DNA of 64,000 nucleotides from Propioniciclava tarda (GTDB lineage: Bacteria > Actinomycetota > Actinomycetes > Propionibacteriales > Propionibacteriaceae). Both the position numbers and the translations under genes were made by a program. The number at the start of each line of letters is the position of its first letter. Position 1 is the stretch's first letter. The notes below the pieces were generated by a model. It was not told the DNA's origin, ran no database searches, and was given only the letters and a program-made list of their open reading frames with translations. Of the stretch, positions 1 through 8,003 are shown one piece after another. The stretch covers positions 248,001 to 312,000 of the forward strand of contig NZ_FXTL01000002.1 of the NCBI RefSeq assembly GCF_900182665.1, read 5' to 3'.

Positions 1-617
1 GGGTCGGTGAAGTAGCGGCAGTCCTCGGAGACGAACACCGGGACACGCGCCGTGACGGACACGTCGATCTCGTCGGCGGACTTGCCCCACTGCTTCGTCG
101 TGTAGTGCAGGAAGACGTTCTCCCACACGTAGTCGGCGATCTCGACCAAGTCGGGGTCCGCCTCCTTGCGGAGTTCACTGATCGGCACCTTCTTCTCGTC
201 GCCGAACCGCTCGATGAGCTTCGCGATGAGGTACGCGCCGCGCTCGTGGCCGAAGGCGAGCCGCAGGGACTGCTTGTTGAACGGCACCGGCAGGTACGTC
301 CCGTAGACGTCGGCCAGGACCTCGTGGCTGTACCCGTTCCAGGTCGTGAAGCGCGACACGTAGTCGAAGACGCGCTGGTCGACCGTGTGGAAGATGTGGG
401 GTCCGTACTGATGGATCAGCACCCCCGCGTCGTCCAGGCGGTCGTAGGCGTTGCCGCCGATGTGGTGGCGCTGTTCGAGCACGATCACGCTCTTGCCGCC
501 CCGTTCGGCCAGCTCGCGCGCGACGGTCGCGCCGGCGAAACCGGCCCCGACCACGATGACGTCATAGCTCCCGAGCGGCCTGGACTCCCCCGTCGCCTGC
601 TCCCCGCTGGTGGTCAC
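1..617 (-). CDS. glf: UDP-galactopyranose mutase, N-terminal part (gene runs off the window)
   Basis: A flavoenzyme that converts UDP-galactopyranose to UDP-galactofuranose, the precursor of cell-wall or capsular galactofuran. About 205 of the usual 370-400 residues are visible; the 3' end lies beyond base 1. The translation reads DVIVVGAGFAGATVARELAE (FAD-binding GxGxxG, residues 24-29), then QRHHIGGNAYD and GPHIFHTVD, all family hallmarks. I chose the GTG at 617 because AAGGAG (complement of 625-630) sits just upstream; a TAGCCT -10-like box lies at 666-671. The first 17 residues are a non-conserved extension. It is transcribed in the same direction as yaaA, 109 bases downstream of it. Confidence 0.9.
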   Translation of the reverse strand, partial: MTTSGEQATGESRPLGSYDVIVVGAGFAGATVARELAERGGKSVIVLEQRHHIGGNAYDRLDDAGVLIHQYGPHIFHTVDQRVFDYVSRFTTWNGYSHEVLADVYGTYLPVPFNKQSLRLAFGHERGAYLIAKLIERFGDEKKVPISELRKEADPDLVEIADYVWENVFLHYTTKQWGKSADEIDVSVTARVPVFVSEDCRYFTD

Positions 618-688
618 TGCTGCACTCCTTGGCTGTCGACGACCCGGGTCCACACCGGTCCCACGAGGCTATCGCGACCCGTCGCCCC

Positions 689-714
689 CCGACACGTCAC
701 CGGATGCGTGTCGG
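689..714 (-). terminator. Hairpin between yaaA and glf
   Basis: An 8-bp perfect inverted repeat, CCGACACG and CGTGTCGG, with a 10-base loop, lies directly after the yaaA stop. There is no U tract, so it may be a weak or Rho-assisted terminator, or only an mRNA-end structure. Confidence 0.4.
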
Positions 715-726
715 CTGCGCTGAGGT

Positions 727-1506
727 TCAGTCGGTGATCACGTCGAGTGAACGCGGGGTCAGTTCGATGCGCACGCGCTGGACGACTCCCGCGGCAGTCC
801 GTACCTCGTGCGTGTCGAACCAGGCGGACGCCGCGGCAGCCGCCTGCTCGGGCGTCCGGGGGGCGCGCGGGGCCTCGCAGAGGGCTCGCGCCAACAGGCC
901 TCGGGCGTGCTTGGCCAGGTGTGAAACGACGGAGCGTTGGCCGCCGACCTCACGGAACACGCGGACCGGCCAGGCGCCGGACGGCGTCCAGAACGGCTGG
1001 TACGTAGCTGACCGGCAGTCGATCACCAGCTGCCCGTCCCGGCGCGCCTCCAAGGCCGCGGTCAGGAGCGGGTTCCAGAAGGGGCCGAGGCGTCCGATGT
1101 CGGGCAGGGCGACGTCCCCGGAGAGGCGGTAGGCCGGGAGGCGATCGTCCAGCCGAAGCACTCCGAAGGCCGCCGAGAAGATCAGCACCGACTCACGGGC
1201 GCGGCGGCGTCCGGCTTCGCTCAACGTCGCGTAGGACAAGGCGTCGAACAGGACGCCGGTGTAGATGCGGGACGCCGGCGCGCACGGCGCCCCGTCGAGG
1301 TCGAGGTTCGCCCGGACCTCCGCCGCCAGCGACAGGCCGACCTTCAGGGTCGTGAGGGCGTCCGGGCCTGCGGACGCCGTCCGCAGCGCGTCCAGGACGC
1401 GACGACGGGCGTCCGAAAGGACCGGTTGGGACAGCGCGCCGAGGTCGAGCGAACGGCCCCGCGGCGGCGCCGCCTTGCCCTCCGACGGCGGCAGAAGAAT
1501 CAGCAC
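727..1506 (-). CDS. yaaA: YaaA-family (DUF328) peroxide stress protein
   Basis: A 259-residue member of the DUF328/YaaA family. In E. coli YaaA lowers free iron and limits DNA damage during hydrogen peroxide stress. The N-terminus LILLPPSEGKA and the internal ASRIYTGVLFDALSY and LIDCRSATYQPFW blocks are typical. An in-frame extension to 1554 exists, but the family starts right at LILLPPSEGK, so I take the GTG at 1506. A TAGCCT box lies 7 bases before that GTG with no Shine-Dalgarno sequence, which fits a leaderless mRNA. The next gene, on the other strand, starts about 100 bases away, so the promoters are divergent. Confidence 0.85.
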   Translation of the reverse strand: MLILLPPSEGKAAPPRGRSLDLGALSQPVLSDARRRVLDALRTASAGPDALTTLKVGLSLAAEVRANLDLDGAPCAPASRIYTGVLFDALSYATLSEAGRRRARESVLIFSAAFGVLRLDDRLPAYRLSGDVALPDIGRLGPFWNPLLTAALEARRDGQLVIDCRSATYQPFWTPSGAWPVRVFREVGGQRSVVSHLAKHARGLLARALCEAPRAPRTPEQAAAAASAWFDTHEVRTAAGVVQRVRIELTPRSLDVITD

Positions 1507-1513
1507 GCAGGTA

Positions 1514-1519
1514 AGGCTA
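1514..1519 (-). promoter_or_regulatory. Leaderless-type -10 box of yaaA
   Basis: TAGCCT (TANNNT) ends 7 bases before the GTG at 1506. The transcript would start at or next to the start codon. Confidence 0.5.
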
Positions 1520-1607
1520 GGAGATCGCGCGGGGCCGTCCAGCCAGGCTCTCAAGGGGCGCTGGACACCGATTGGCGCGGGGCTGTCCGGAGCTTCACAA
1601 TGTGCCC

Positions 1608-3011
1608 ATGCAGGAGGAAGTTCAGGCGCACGTCACGGTCGACGGAAGCGACGACACGCGGCGCGTCACCGACCTGCTGCACCGGGCTCAGTTGATGGCC
1701 GAGCGGCTGCAGCAGGAGGCCCAGGCCGAGGCGTCCGCCACGGTCGCGCGCGCCCAGCGGCAGCAGGCTGAGGCGGACGCTGCGCTGGCCAAGGCTCACG
1801 CGTCCCTGGCCGAGTCGACGGCGACCCTGGACTCCGCGCGCGCCGACGCCCACAACCTCATCTCGGACGCCTCGGCCCAGGCTGCGATCCTCCGCGCATC
1901 GGTGGAGACCGCTGCGAACCAGGCGCTGGAGAAGGCGCGCGCTGAGGCCGCCGAGCTGCTGTCGAAGGCCCAGGCCGACGCCGAGCGAGTCCGGGCGCAG
2001 GTGGCCGACGAGCACGCTCAGCACGTGTCTCGCCTGGATGACGCGTCCGCACTGCACAACGCCGATATCGCCCGCCGCGAAGAAGAATGGGCCGGGGCGC
2101 ACGCCGAGCGGATGACCGCGCTCGAGACCCTGGTGGCGGATCGCTCCACGCAGGCGGCGAGCGAGGCAGACACGCTGCTGACCACGGCCCGCACCGAGGC
2201 CGAGGCGACCATCCGGGACGCCGAGGAACTGCGCGTCCGCGCCGCGGCTGAGGCCGCTGAACACCGCGCGGCCGCGGAGGCGCACGCGACCGGGCTCCTC
2301 GACGACGCCCAGGCCCGCGCGGACGCCACGTTGGCGTCCGCTGGCGAGCAGCTGTCGTGGACGCAGGCCACCGTCCGGACGCTGCTCGCCCAGACCGACG
2401 ACGACATCGCCCACCTGCGGGCCGAGGCGCGCGCGGCGGCGCATGCCCGGGTGGTCGAGATCCGGCAGGCGACCCGGGCCGCCGTCGCCAACCTGGCCGC
2501 GGCAGCCCGCGCCGACGCGGCGGCCCTGCGGGCCGAGGGAGAGCACCTGCGCACCCGCGCGTCCGCGGTGCTCGAGGCAGCCCAAGCCGAGGCGTCCGAG
2601 ACGAAGAGGCACGCAGCCGCCGAGTCGGAGCGGATCATCGCTGAGGCGCTGGACAAGGCCGAGGCCACCATCGCCCGCGCCGACCGTCGCGTCGCTGACG
2701 CCGAGGACCTGGCACGCCAGGTGCGCGAGCAGACGACCGCCGACCTGGCGAAGATGCAGCAGGACGCGTTCGACTCGACCCGGGCCATCCGGGACGAGGC
2801 GGTCGGGGTCTTGTCCTCCGCCAGATCGGACGCCGACGCCATCCGGGCCGAGGCCAAGGCCCAGCTGCAGCGGGCGCGCGACGAAGTCGCGGCCCTCGCC
2901 GACCGCCGCAGTGCCATCACCGGACAGCTCGGACACCTGCGCGGGGTCATCGAAGGACTCGCCGTGTCCGGCACCAACACTCCAAACGACCAGGCAGGAG
3001 AGCCCGCATGA
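1608..3011 (+). CDS. Ala-rich coiled-coil protein, Scy-like
   Basis: About 467 residues, almost entirely long Ala/Glu/Arg-rich helix with repeated segments such as EAxATxxxAxxEA, predicting a long cytoplasmic coiled coil. There is no signal peptide or membrane segment. Such proteins, often annotated as cellulose-binding, include Streptomyces Scy, which organises the growing pole together with FilP and DivIVA. It overlaps the next coiled-coil gene by 4 bases (ATGA), as an operon pair. The start is uncertain: ATG 1608 begins MQEEVQAH, while GTG 1602 lies 9 bases after a GGAG at 1589-1592. The product is recognised by architecture only; sequence identity to Scy cannot be judged here. Confidence 0.7.
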   Translation: MQEEVQAHVTVDGSDDTRRVTDLLHRAQLMAERLQQEAQAEASATVARAQRQQAEADAALAKAHASLAESTATLDSARADAHNLISDASAQAAILRASVETAANQALEKARAEAAELLSKAQADAERVRAQVADEHAQHVSRLDDASALHNADIARREEEWAGAHAERMTALETLVADRSTQAASEADTLLTTARTEAEATIRDAEELRVRAAAEAAEHRAAAEAHATGLLDDAQARADATLASAGEQLSWTQATVRTLLAQTDDDIAHLRAEARAAAHARVVEIRQATRAAVANLAAAARADAAALRAEGEHLRTRASAVLEAAQAEASETKRHAAAESERIIAEALDKAEATIARADRRVADAEDLARQVREQTTADLAKMQQDAFDSTRAIRDEAVGVLSSARSDADAIRAEAKAQLQRARDEVAALADRRSAITGQLGHLRGVIEGLAVSGTNTPNDQAGEPA

Positions 3012-3979
3012 CCGACACGCCCTTCAAGACCGCCTTCCGTGGCTACGACCCGCTCGACGTCGATCCGGCCTTTGCGCAGCTGCGCAAGGCCGTCGCCGAC
3101 AGCAACGACGAGGTCGGACGCGTCAACGTCGAGCTGCAGAAGGCCAAGGCGGAGGCGTCCGATCTGAAGACGCAGCACGCCGCCGTCGTCGCGCGGGTGG
3201 CCGAGCTCGAGGAGCAGCTGGCCACCGTGGGGCGACCGTCGTACGAGGAGTTCGGCACCACGATCGGACGCATCCTGTCGCTGGCGGAGAAGGAGGCGCA
3301 GGCACTGCGCACCAAGGCGCAGGCGGACGCCGACGCCCTGCTCAGCGACGCCGCTGCCAAGGCGTCCGCCATGACCGAGAAGGCCGAGCGTGAGGCGTCC
3401 GACCTGGCGTCGTCGTCGCAGGCCGAGGCCGCGCGCCTGGTCGAGAACGCGCGCAGGCACGCCGACGAGCAACTGGACCACGCTGACCGCGAGTCGTCCG
3501 CCCGTCGCGAGGAGGCCGAGGCGGTCTACGAGCAGCAGCAGCAGCGGGCCACCGCGGCCGCCGCCGACTTCGAAAAGACGCTCGCCGGACGCCGCGACGA
3601 CGCTGCGCGCGAGTTCGAGGCGCAGCACGCGAGCCATGCCGAGCAGCTGGCCGCCGCCATCGAGCGGCGGGACGCAGCCGAGGCCGAGGCCGCCCGCATC
3701 CTGGCGCAGGCCCAGGAGCAGGCCAGCGCCATCCTGGACGCCGCCAAGGGCGAGGCGTCCGATGTCGTCGGCACCGCACGCTCCCAGGCGGACCGCATCC
3801 GTCGCGACTCCGAGCGTGAGCTCGTCGCGGCCACGCAGCGGCGCGACGCGATCTCGGCGCAGCTGACGAACGTCCGGCAGATGCTGGCCACGCTCGGCGG
3901 CGGCACCGCGTTCGGCTTGTCCGATGACGAGGATCCCGTGGTGCACGCCGTCACCGAAGCGGCGGACCCCCAAGCCTGA
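3008..3979 (+). CDS. DivIVA/FilP-like coiled-coil protein
   Basis: 323 residues. The N-terminus FKTAFRGYDPLDVDPAF matches the DivIVA-type membrane-binding start (F..RGYD..EVD), and the rest is Ala-rich coiled coil up to about residue 300. The C-terminal tail is acidic. DivIVA-family proteins mark cell poles and septa in actinobacteria; FilP forms filaments that help polar growth. It is translationally coupled to the preceding coiled-coil gene through a 4-base overlap, which recalls the adjacent scy-filP pair of Streptomyces. Wag31, the essential DivIVA of the dcw cluster, is a different locus, so this is likely a second DivIVA-domain protein. An imperfect GC-rich hairpin spans the stop codon (about 3966-3987). 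Confidence 0.75.
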   Translation: MTDTPFKTAFRGYDPLDVDPAFAQLRKAVADSNDEVGRVNVELQKAKAEASDLKTQHAAVVARVAELEEQLATVGRPSYEEFGTTIGRILSLAEKEAQALRTKAQADADALLSDAAAKASAMTEKAEREASDLASSSQAEAARLVENARRHADEQLDHADRESSARREEAEAVYEQQQQRATAAAADFEKTLAGRRDDAAREFEAQHASHAEQLAAAIERRDAAEAEAARILAQAQEQASAILDAAKGEASDVVGTARSQADRIRRDSERELVAATQRRDAISAQLTNVRQMLATLGGGTAFGLSDDEDPVVHAVTEAADPQA

Positions 3980-4084
3980 GCCTGGGGGCTGGGGCGTTGC
4001 TCAGTGCCGCGGGGAGTGCATCACGCCTGCATCTCGGCGCCGAGAGGGTGCAGTTCGCCCACTGCGACGCCGAACGCGTCGTCT

Positions 4085-4090
4085 TACAGT
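4085..4090 (+). promoter_or_regulatory. Leaderless-type -10 box of the class-V aminotransferase
   Basis: TACAGT followed by exactly 6 bases and then GTG 4097. No Shine-Dalgarno sequence precedes the start. Confidence 0.6.
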
Positions 4091-4096
4091 GAGCCC

Positions 4097-5803
4097 GTGA
4101 CGAACCCGATCATGTCCGCCGCTCTGCTCGAACGCGTTCGCGCGGGGGTCATCGGCGACGACCAGGTGATGCCCGGCCCGTACGGCCCGCGCCGCGTGAC
4201 CTACGCCGACTACACGGCGTCCGGACGCTCGCTCGACTTCATCGAGGACTTCATCCGCGCCGAGGTGCTGCCGCGGTACGCCAACACGCACACGGAGGCG
4301 TCCGGGACGGGCCTGCAGACCACGCGCCTGCGCGAGGACGCCCGCCGGCTGATCCGCGACTGCGTGGGCGGCGACGAGTCCACCGCCGTGATCTTCTGCG
4401 GGGCCGGCAGCACGGCCGCCATCAACAAGATGGTCGGCATCCTCGGCCTGCGGCTGCCCTGCCAACTCGACGACAGGTACGGCTTCTCCCAGCAGATTCC
4501 GGACGCCGACCGTCCGGTCGTCTTCATCGGGCCCTTCGAGCACCACTCCAACGAGCTGCCGTGGCGCGAGTCGATCGCCGACGTGGTCACGATCCATGAG
4601 GACCCCGACGGCCACATCGACCAGGCCCACCTGCGCACCGAACTCGAGCGGTTCGCCGATCGCCCGTTGAAGATCGGGTCGTTCTCGGCGGCGTCCAACG
4701 TGACGGGCATCAAGTCGGACGTTCGCGGCATCGCCGAACTGCTGCACGAGCACGGCGCTTTGTCCCTGTGGGACTTCGCGGCCTGCGGCCCCTACGTCGC
4801 CATCAACGTGTCCGCCGCGCCGGGGCGTCCGGACTCGTACCTGGACGCCATCTTCGTCAGCCCCCACAAGTTCATCGGCGGACCCGGGACGCCCGGCCTG
4901 CTCGTCGTGCGCAAGGAGTTGCTGCGCAACCGCGTCCCGGACGCCCCCGGCGGCGGCACCGTGATCTACGTGAACCCGAGCGAGCACCGCTACCTGGACG
5001 ACCCGGTGCATCGCGAGGAGGGCGGGACTCCGGCGATCATCGAGTCGATCAGGGCGGGGCTGGTCTTCCAGCTGAAGGAGGCCGTCGGCACCGACCTGAT
5101 CAAGGAGCGCGAGGACGCCCTCCTCAACCGGGCGGTCACGGCCTGGCTGCGGGAGCCGAACGCGCAGATCCTCGGCAACATCGCCGCCGAGCGGCTGTCG
5201 ATCGTGTCGTTCATCATCAAGGCGCCGGACGGCAGCTACCTGCACCACAACTTCGTCGTCTCGTTGCTCAACGACCTCTTCGGCATCCAGACGCGCGGCG
5301 GCTGCTCATGCGCCGGCCCGTACGGCCACCGCCTGCTGGGCATCGGCCTGGAGAGGTCGCACGCGTTCGAGCGGCGCATCGCCGACGGCTGTGAGGGCAT
5401 CAAGCCCGGCTGGGTGCGGGTCAACTTCAACTACTTCGTCGACGAGGCGGTGACCGATTACATCATCGAGGCCGTCGCGTTGGTCGCGCGCGAGGGCTAC
5501 AAGCTCCTGCCCGACTACACCTTCGACGCGCACTCGGGGCTGTGGCACCACCGCAGCGGCACCGCGGAGCCGCCGCTGCGCCTGGCCCAGGTCACGTACG
5601 CCGCGGATGGGGCGATGACCTATCCGCTGCACGACACGACCGCCGGGGTCGAGGTGCTCGCGGGCTACCTGGAGCAGGCGCGCCAGGTGTTCGCCGCGGC
5701 GTCGGAGCAGCTGGACGCCCCGGCGTCCGTCGACGCCGACTTCGACGACCTGCGCTGGTTCGCGCTGCCGTCGATCTGCCTCACACCCGCGTCGCCTCGA
5801 TGA
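4097..5803 (+). CDS. Class-V aminotransferase-fold PLP enzyme, cysteine-desulfurase-like
   Basis: A 568-residue PLP enzyme of the NifS/SufS fold. Visible elements are ADYTASGR near the N-terminus, TTRLREDARR, FEHHSNELPW, the PLP lysine in SPHKFIGGPGTPG, and the Cys-containing TRGGCSCAGPYG, which aligns with the flexible active-site loop of group-II desulfurases. It is about 150 residues longer than SufS because of a C-terminal extension (roughly residues 470-568). No suf or isc partner lies nearby, so a dedicated Fe-S assembly role is not shown; a selenocysteine/cysteine lyase or another sulfur-moving role is possible. The start is GTG 4097, from the leaderless promoter mark. It runs 23 bases into the convergent alpha-galactosidase. 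Confidence 0.8.
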   Translation: MTNPIMSAALLERVRAGVIGDDQVMPGPYGPRRVTYADYTASGRSLDFIEDFIRAEVLPRYANTHTEASGTGLQTTRLREDARRLIRDCVGGDESTAVIFCGAGSTAAINKMVGILGLRLPCQLDDRYGFSQQIPDADRPVVFIGPFEHHSNELPWRESIADVVTIHEDPDGHIDQAHLRTELERFADRPLKIGSFSAASNVTGIKSDVRGIAELLHEHGALSLWDFAACGPYVAINVSAAPGRPDSYLDAIFVSPHKFIGGPGTPGLLVVRKELLRNRVPDAPGGGTVIYVNPSEHRYLDDPVHREEGGTPAIIESIRAGLVFQLKEAVGTDLIKEREDALLNRAVTAWLREPNAQILGNIAAERLSIVSFIIKAPDGSYLHHNFVVSLLNDLFGIQTRGGCSCAGPYGHRLLGIGLERSHAFERRIADGCEGIKPGWVRVNFNYFVDEAVTDYIIEAVALVAREGYKLLPDYTFDAHSGLWHHRSGTAEPPLRLAQVTYAADGAMTYPLHDTTAGVEVLAGYLEQARQVFAAASEQLDAPASVDADFDDLRWFALPSICLTPASPR

Positions 5804-7934
5804 TGAAGGACTGCTCAGGCGGCAGGTAGGGCAGTCGGACGCCGGCCCGCGCGAGGACGCGTCCGCTGAGAACCACCCCGTCGGGGTCGAACGACCACGG
5901 CGCCCGCATCGGCAGCGGCAGCGCGGCCGGCTGGCGCACCAGCCGGACGCGGTAGCGCGCGTCGGCGTCCAGGCCCGGCAGCACGATGCGTCCGAGGTTG
6001 GCGACGTCCGGGAGGGTGGTCGAGCAGACCTCGTAGAGGCCCCGCTCGCTGGTCACGACGCCGTGGACGATCAGGCCGGCGTCCGACACGTCGACGCGCA
6101 CCAGGTCGCCACCCAACAGCGTCGCGCGGTTCTCCTTGAACCAGGCGATCCAGTCGGTCAGTTCGGCCAGTTCCTCGGCGGACGCCGCCGTCAGGTCCCA
6201 CTCGATGCCCAGGTGGCCCCAGACGGCCGTCGCGGCGCGGAAGGCGAGGTCGTGCTGGCGTCCGGTGGTGTGCGACCGGCCGGACGCGATGTGCGAGCCG
6301 AGCAACTCGGGCGGAAGCAGCTGGGTCGTCCAGCGCATCATCGACTGCCGCTCCAGCGGGTCGATGCAGTCGCTCACCCAGACGCGGTCACAGCGGCTCA
6401 TGACCTCCAGGTCGATGCGGGCCCCGCCCGAGCTGCACGATTCGATCTCCAGGCCGGGGTGGGCGGCCTTGAGCTCGTCCAGCAGCCGGTAGTAAGCCTG
6501 GGTCTGGCGATGCACGCCGGGCACGCCCGTCGGCGCGGATCCGGCGTCGACCAGGTCGCGGTTGTGGTCCCACTTGATGTAGGCGATCGGGTATTCGTCC
6601 AGCAAGGCGAGCATGCGGTCGCGGACGTAGGCGTAGGCGTCCGGGAGGCCGATGTTGAGGACCTGCTGGAAGCGGGACTCGACGGGGAGGCGTCCGGACG
6701 GCTGCATGATCCACTCGGGATGGGCGCGGGCCACGTCGCTGTCGATGTTGACCATCTCGGGCTCGAACCAAAGCCCGAACTGCATGCCGAGCGCGGTCAC
6801 CTTGTCGGTGAGGGGGTGCAGGCCATGGGGCCACGCGTCCGGGGACACGAACCAGTCGCCGAGGCCGCGGTGATCGTCGCGGCGTCCGCCGAACCAGCCG
6901 TCGTCGAGGACGAACCGCTCGACGCCGATGGACGCCGCCCGCTCGGCCAGCGCGACCAGCCGGTCGAGATCGTGGTCGAAGTAGACGGCCTCCCAGACGT
7001 TGAGGGTGACCGGACGCCGCACATCCGGGTGCTCCGGACGCGAGCGGAGCGTCCGGTGGAACCGCCGCGCGACGGCGTCTAGTCCGACGCCGTAGTTCGC
7101 GTAGACCCACGGCCCTCGATAGGACGCCCCGGGCGCGACCGTGCCCTCGGCTGGCAGCAGCAGCTCTCCCCCGCCGACGACTTGATCGCCGGACGCCAGC
7201 CGCTCGGCGTAGTGGACGTGGTTGCCGGACCACGCCGTGTGGACCGCCCACAGCTCGCCGTCGGCGAAGCCGAACCCGGGTGCCCCCAGGTGCAGGACGA
7301 AGGCCGAGTCAGCGCCCGTGCGGCCGTGTCGTGCCTCGCGCCAGTGGGTGCCGACCTGCAGGGTCGTCCGCTGGGGGACGCGCTCCTTGGTCCAGCGCCC
7401 GGCGAAGTCGAGGATCTCGCGGGCCCGCATCGGCACCGGGAAGGCGACCAGCAACTCGTCCACGCGGTAGTCCTCGTCGCCGGTGTTCTGCACCGCCGCG
7501 CGGGCCCGGACCAGTCCTGATGCCAGCAGCTCCACCTCGATCGTCAGGCCTAGCGAGGCGTCGGCGTCCGCCGCCTCGAAGACGACCAGGCAGGGGCCGA
7601 GGTTGGCGTGCTCGGGCGCGGGTGCGCCGTCGATGGTGACGCCCGACAGCACCCAGTGGGGCGTCCAGTCGCGTCCGTCGCGCGAGCCCGACAGCCCCGG
7701 ACGCCCCTGCCAGCCGGTGCGCCCCTCGGGGACGAGCGCCACCCGGACCGGGGCGTCGGGGCCGTTCGGGATGATCGGCGGGGTCTGGCAGGCGGCCAGC
7801 GCGGCGGTGTCGGCTTCGGACAGCTCGCCGAGAGCGGCGCCCCAATGCAGGACGGCCGGCAGCTGACCGGCTGGCGCATCCAGGACGAGGGTCACGTCCG
7901 CGGCGTGCAGGCACAGCCTCGTGGAGATGGTCAT
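5781..7934 (-). CDS. Alpha-galactosidase, GH36
   Basis: A 717-residue cytoplasmic glycoside hydrolase of family 36 that removes terminal alpha-1,6-galactose from melibiose, raffinose and related sugars. An N-terminal beta-sandwich leads into the barrel with ERFVLDDGWFGGR and WFEPEMVN, then IKWDHNRD (nucleophile Asp, near residue 455) and WVSDCIDPLERQ (acid/base Asp, near residue 520). The length is normal for the family. It is divergent from galK with only 69 bases between them, so the two probably share control and send released galactose into the Leloir pathway. No transporter gene is next to it. Confidence 0.93.
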   Translation of the reverse strand: MTISTRLCLHAADVTLVLDAPAGQLPAVLHWGAALGELSEADTAALAACQTPPIIPNGPDAPVRVALVPEGRTGWQGRPGLSGSRDGRDWTPHWVLSGVTIDGAPAPEHANLGPCLVVFEAADADASLGLTIEVELLASGLVRARAAVQNTGDEDYRVDELLVAFPVPMRAREILDFAGRWTKERVPQRTTLQVGTHWREARHGRTGADSAFVLHLGAPGFGFADGELWAVHTAWSGNHVHYAERLASGDQVVGGGELLLPAEGTVAPGASYRGPWVYANYGVGLDAVARRFHRTLRSRPEHPDVRRPVTLNVWEAVYFDHDLDRLVALAERAASIGVERFVLDDGWFGGRRDDHRGLGDWFVSPDAWPHGLHPLTDKVTALGMQFGLWFEPEMVNIDSDVARAHPEWIMQPSGRLPVESRFQQVLNIGLPDAYAYVRDRMLALLDEYPIAYIKWDHNRDLVDAGSAPTGVPGVHRQTQAYYRLLDELKAAHPGLEIESCSSGGARIDLEVMSRCDRVWVSDCIDPLERQSMMRWTTQLLPPELLGSHIASGRSHTTGRQHDLAFRAATAVWGHLGIEWDLTAASAEELAELTDWIAWFKENRATLLGGDLVRVDVSDAGLIVHGVVTSERGLYEVCSTTLPDVANLGRIVLPGLDADARYRVRLVRQPAALPLPMRAPWSFDPDGVVLSGRVLARAGVRLPYLPPEQSFIIEATRV

Positions 7935-7954
7935 GGGCGCGTCGCTTCCTGGCC

Positions 7955-7981
7955 GGTGGTCCGGCTAGGTTATCGACCACC
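7955..7981. promoter_or_regulatory. Inverted repeat in the alpha-galactosidase/galK divergent promoter
   Basis: GGTGGTC and GACCACC form a perfect 7-bp inverted repeat with a 13-base spacer that contains TAGGTT (7966-7971), a likely -10 element. The position suits an operator for a sugar-responsive repressor, but no regulator gene is adjacent. Confidence 0.45.
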
Positions 7982-8003
7982 AGCGACACGGAAGCGAGGC
8001 GAG

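Noticed and set aside
2018-3973. 651-codon open frame antisense to the two coiled-coil genes
   Set aside because: It is a by-product of Ala/Glu/Arg-rich, GC-third-position codons; its protein is low-complexity Arg/Ser/Ala and it overlaps two well-supported genes.
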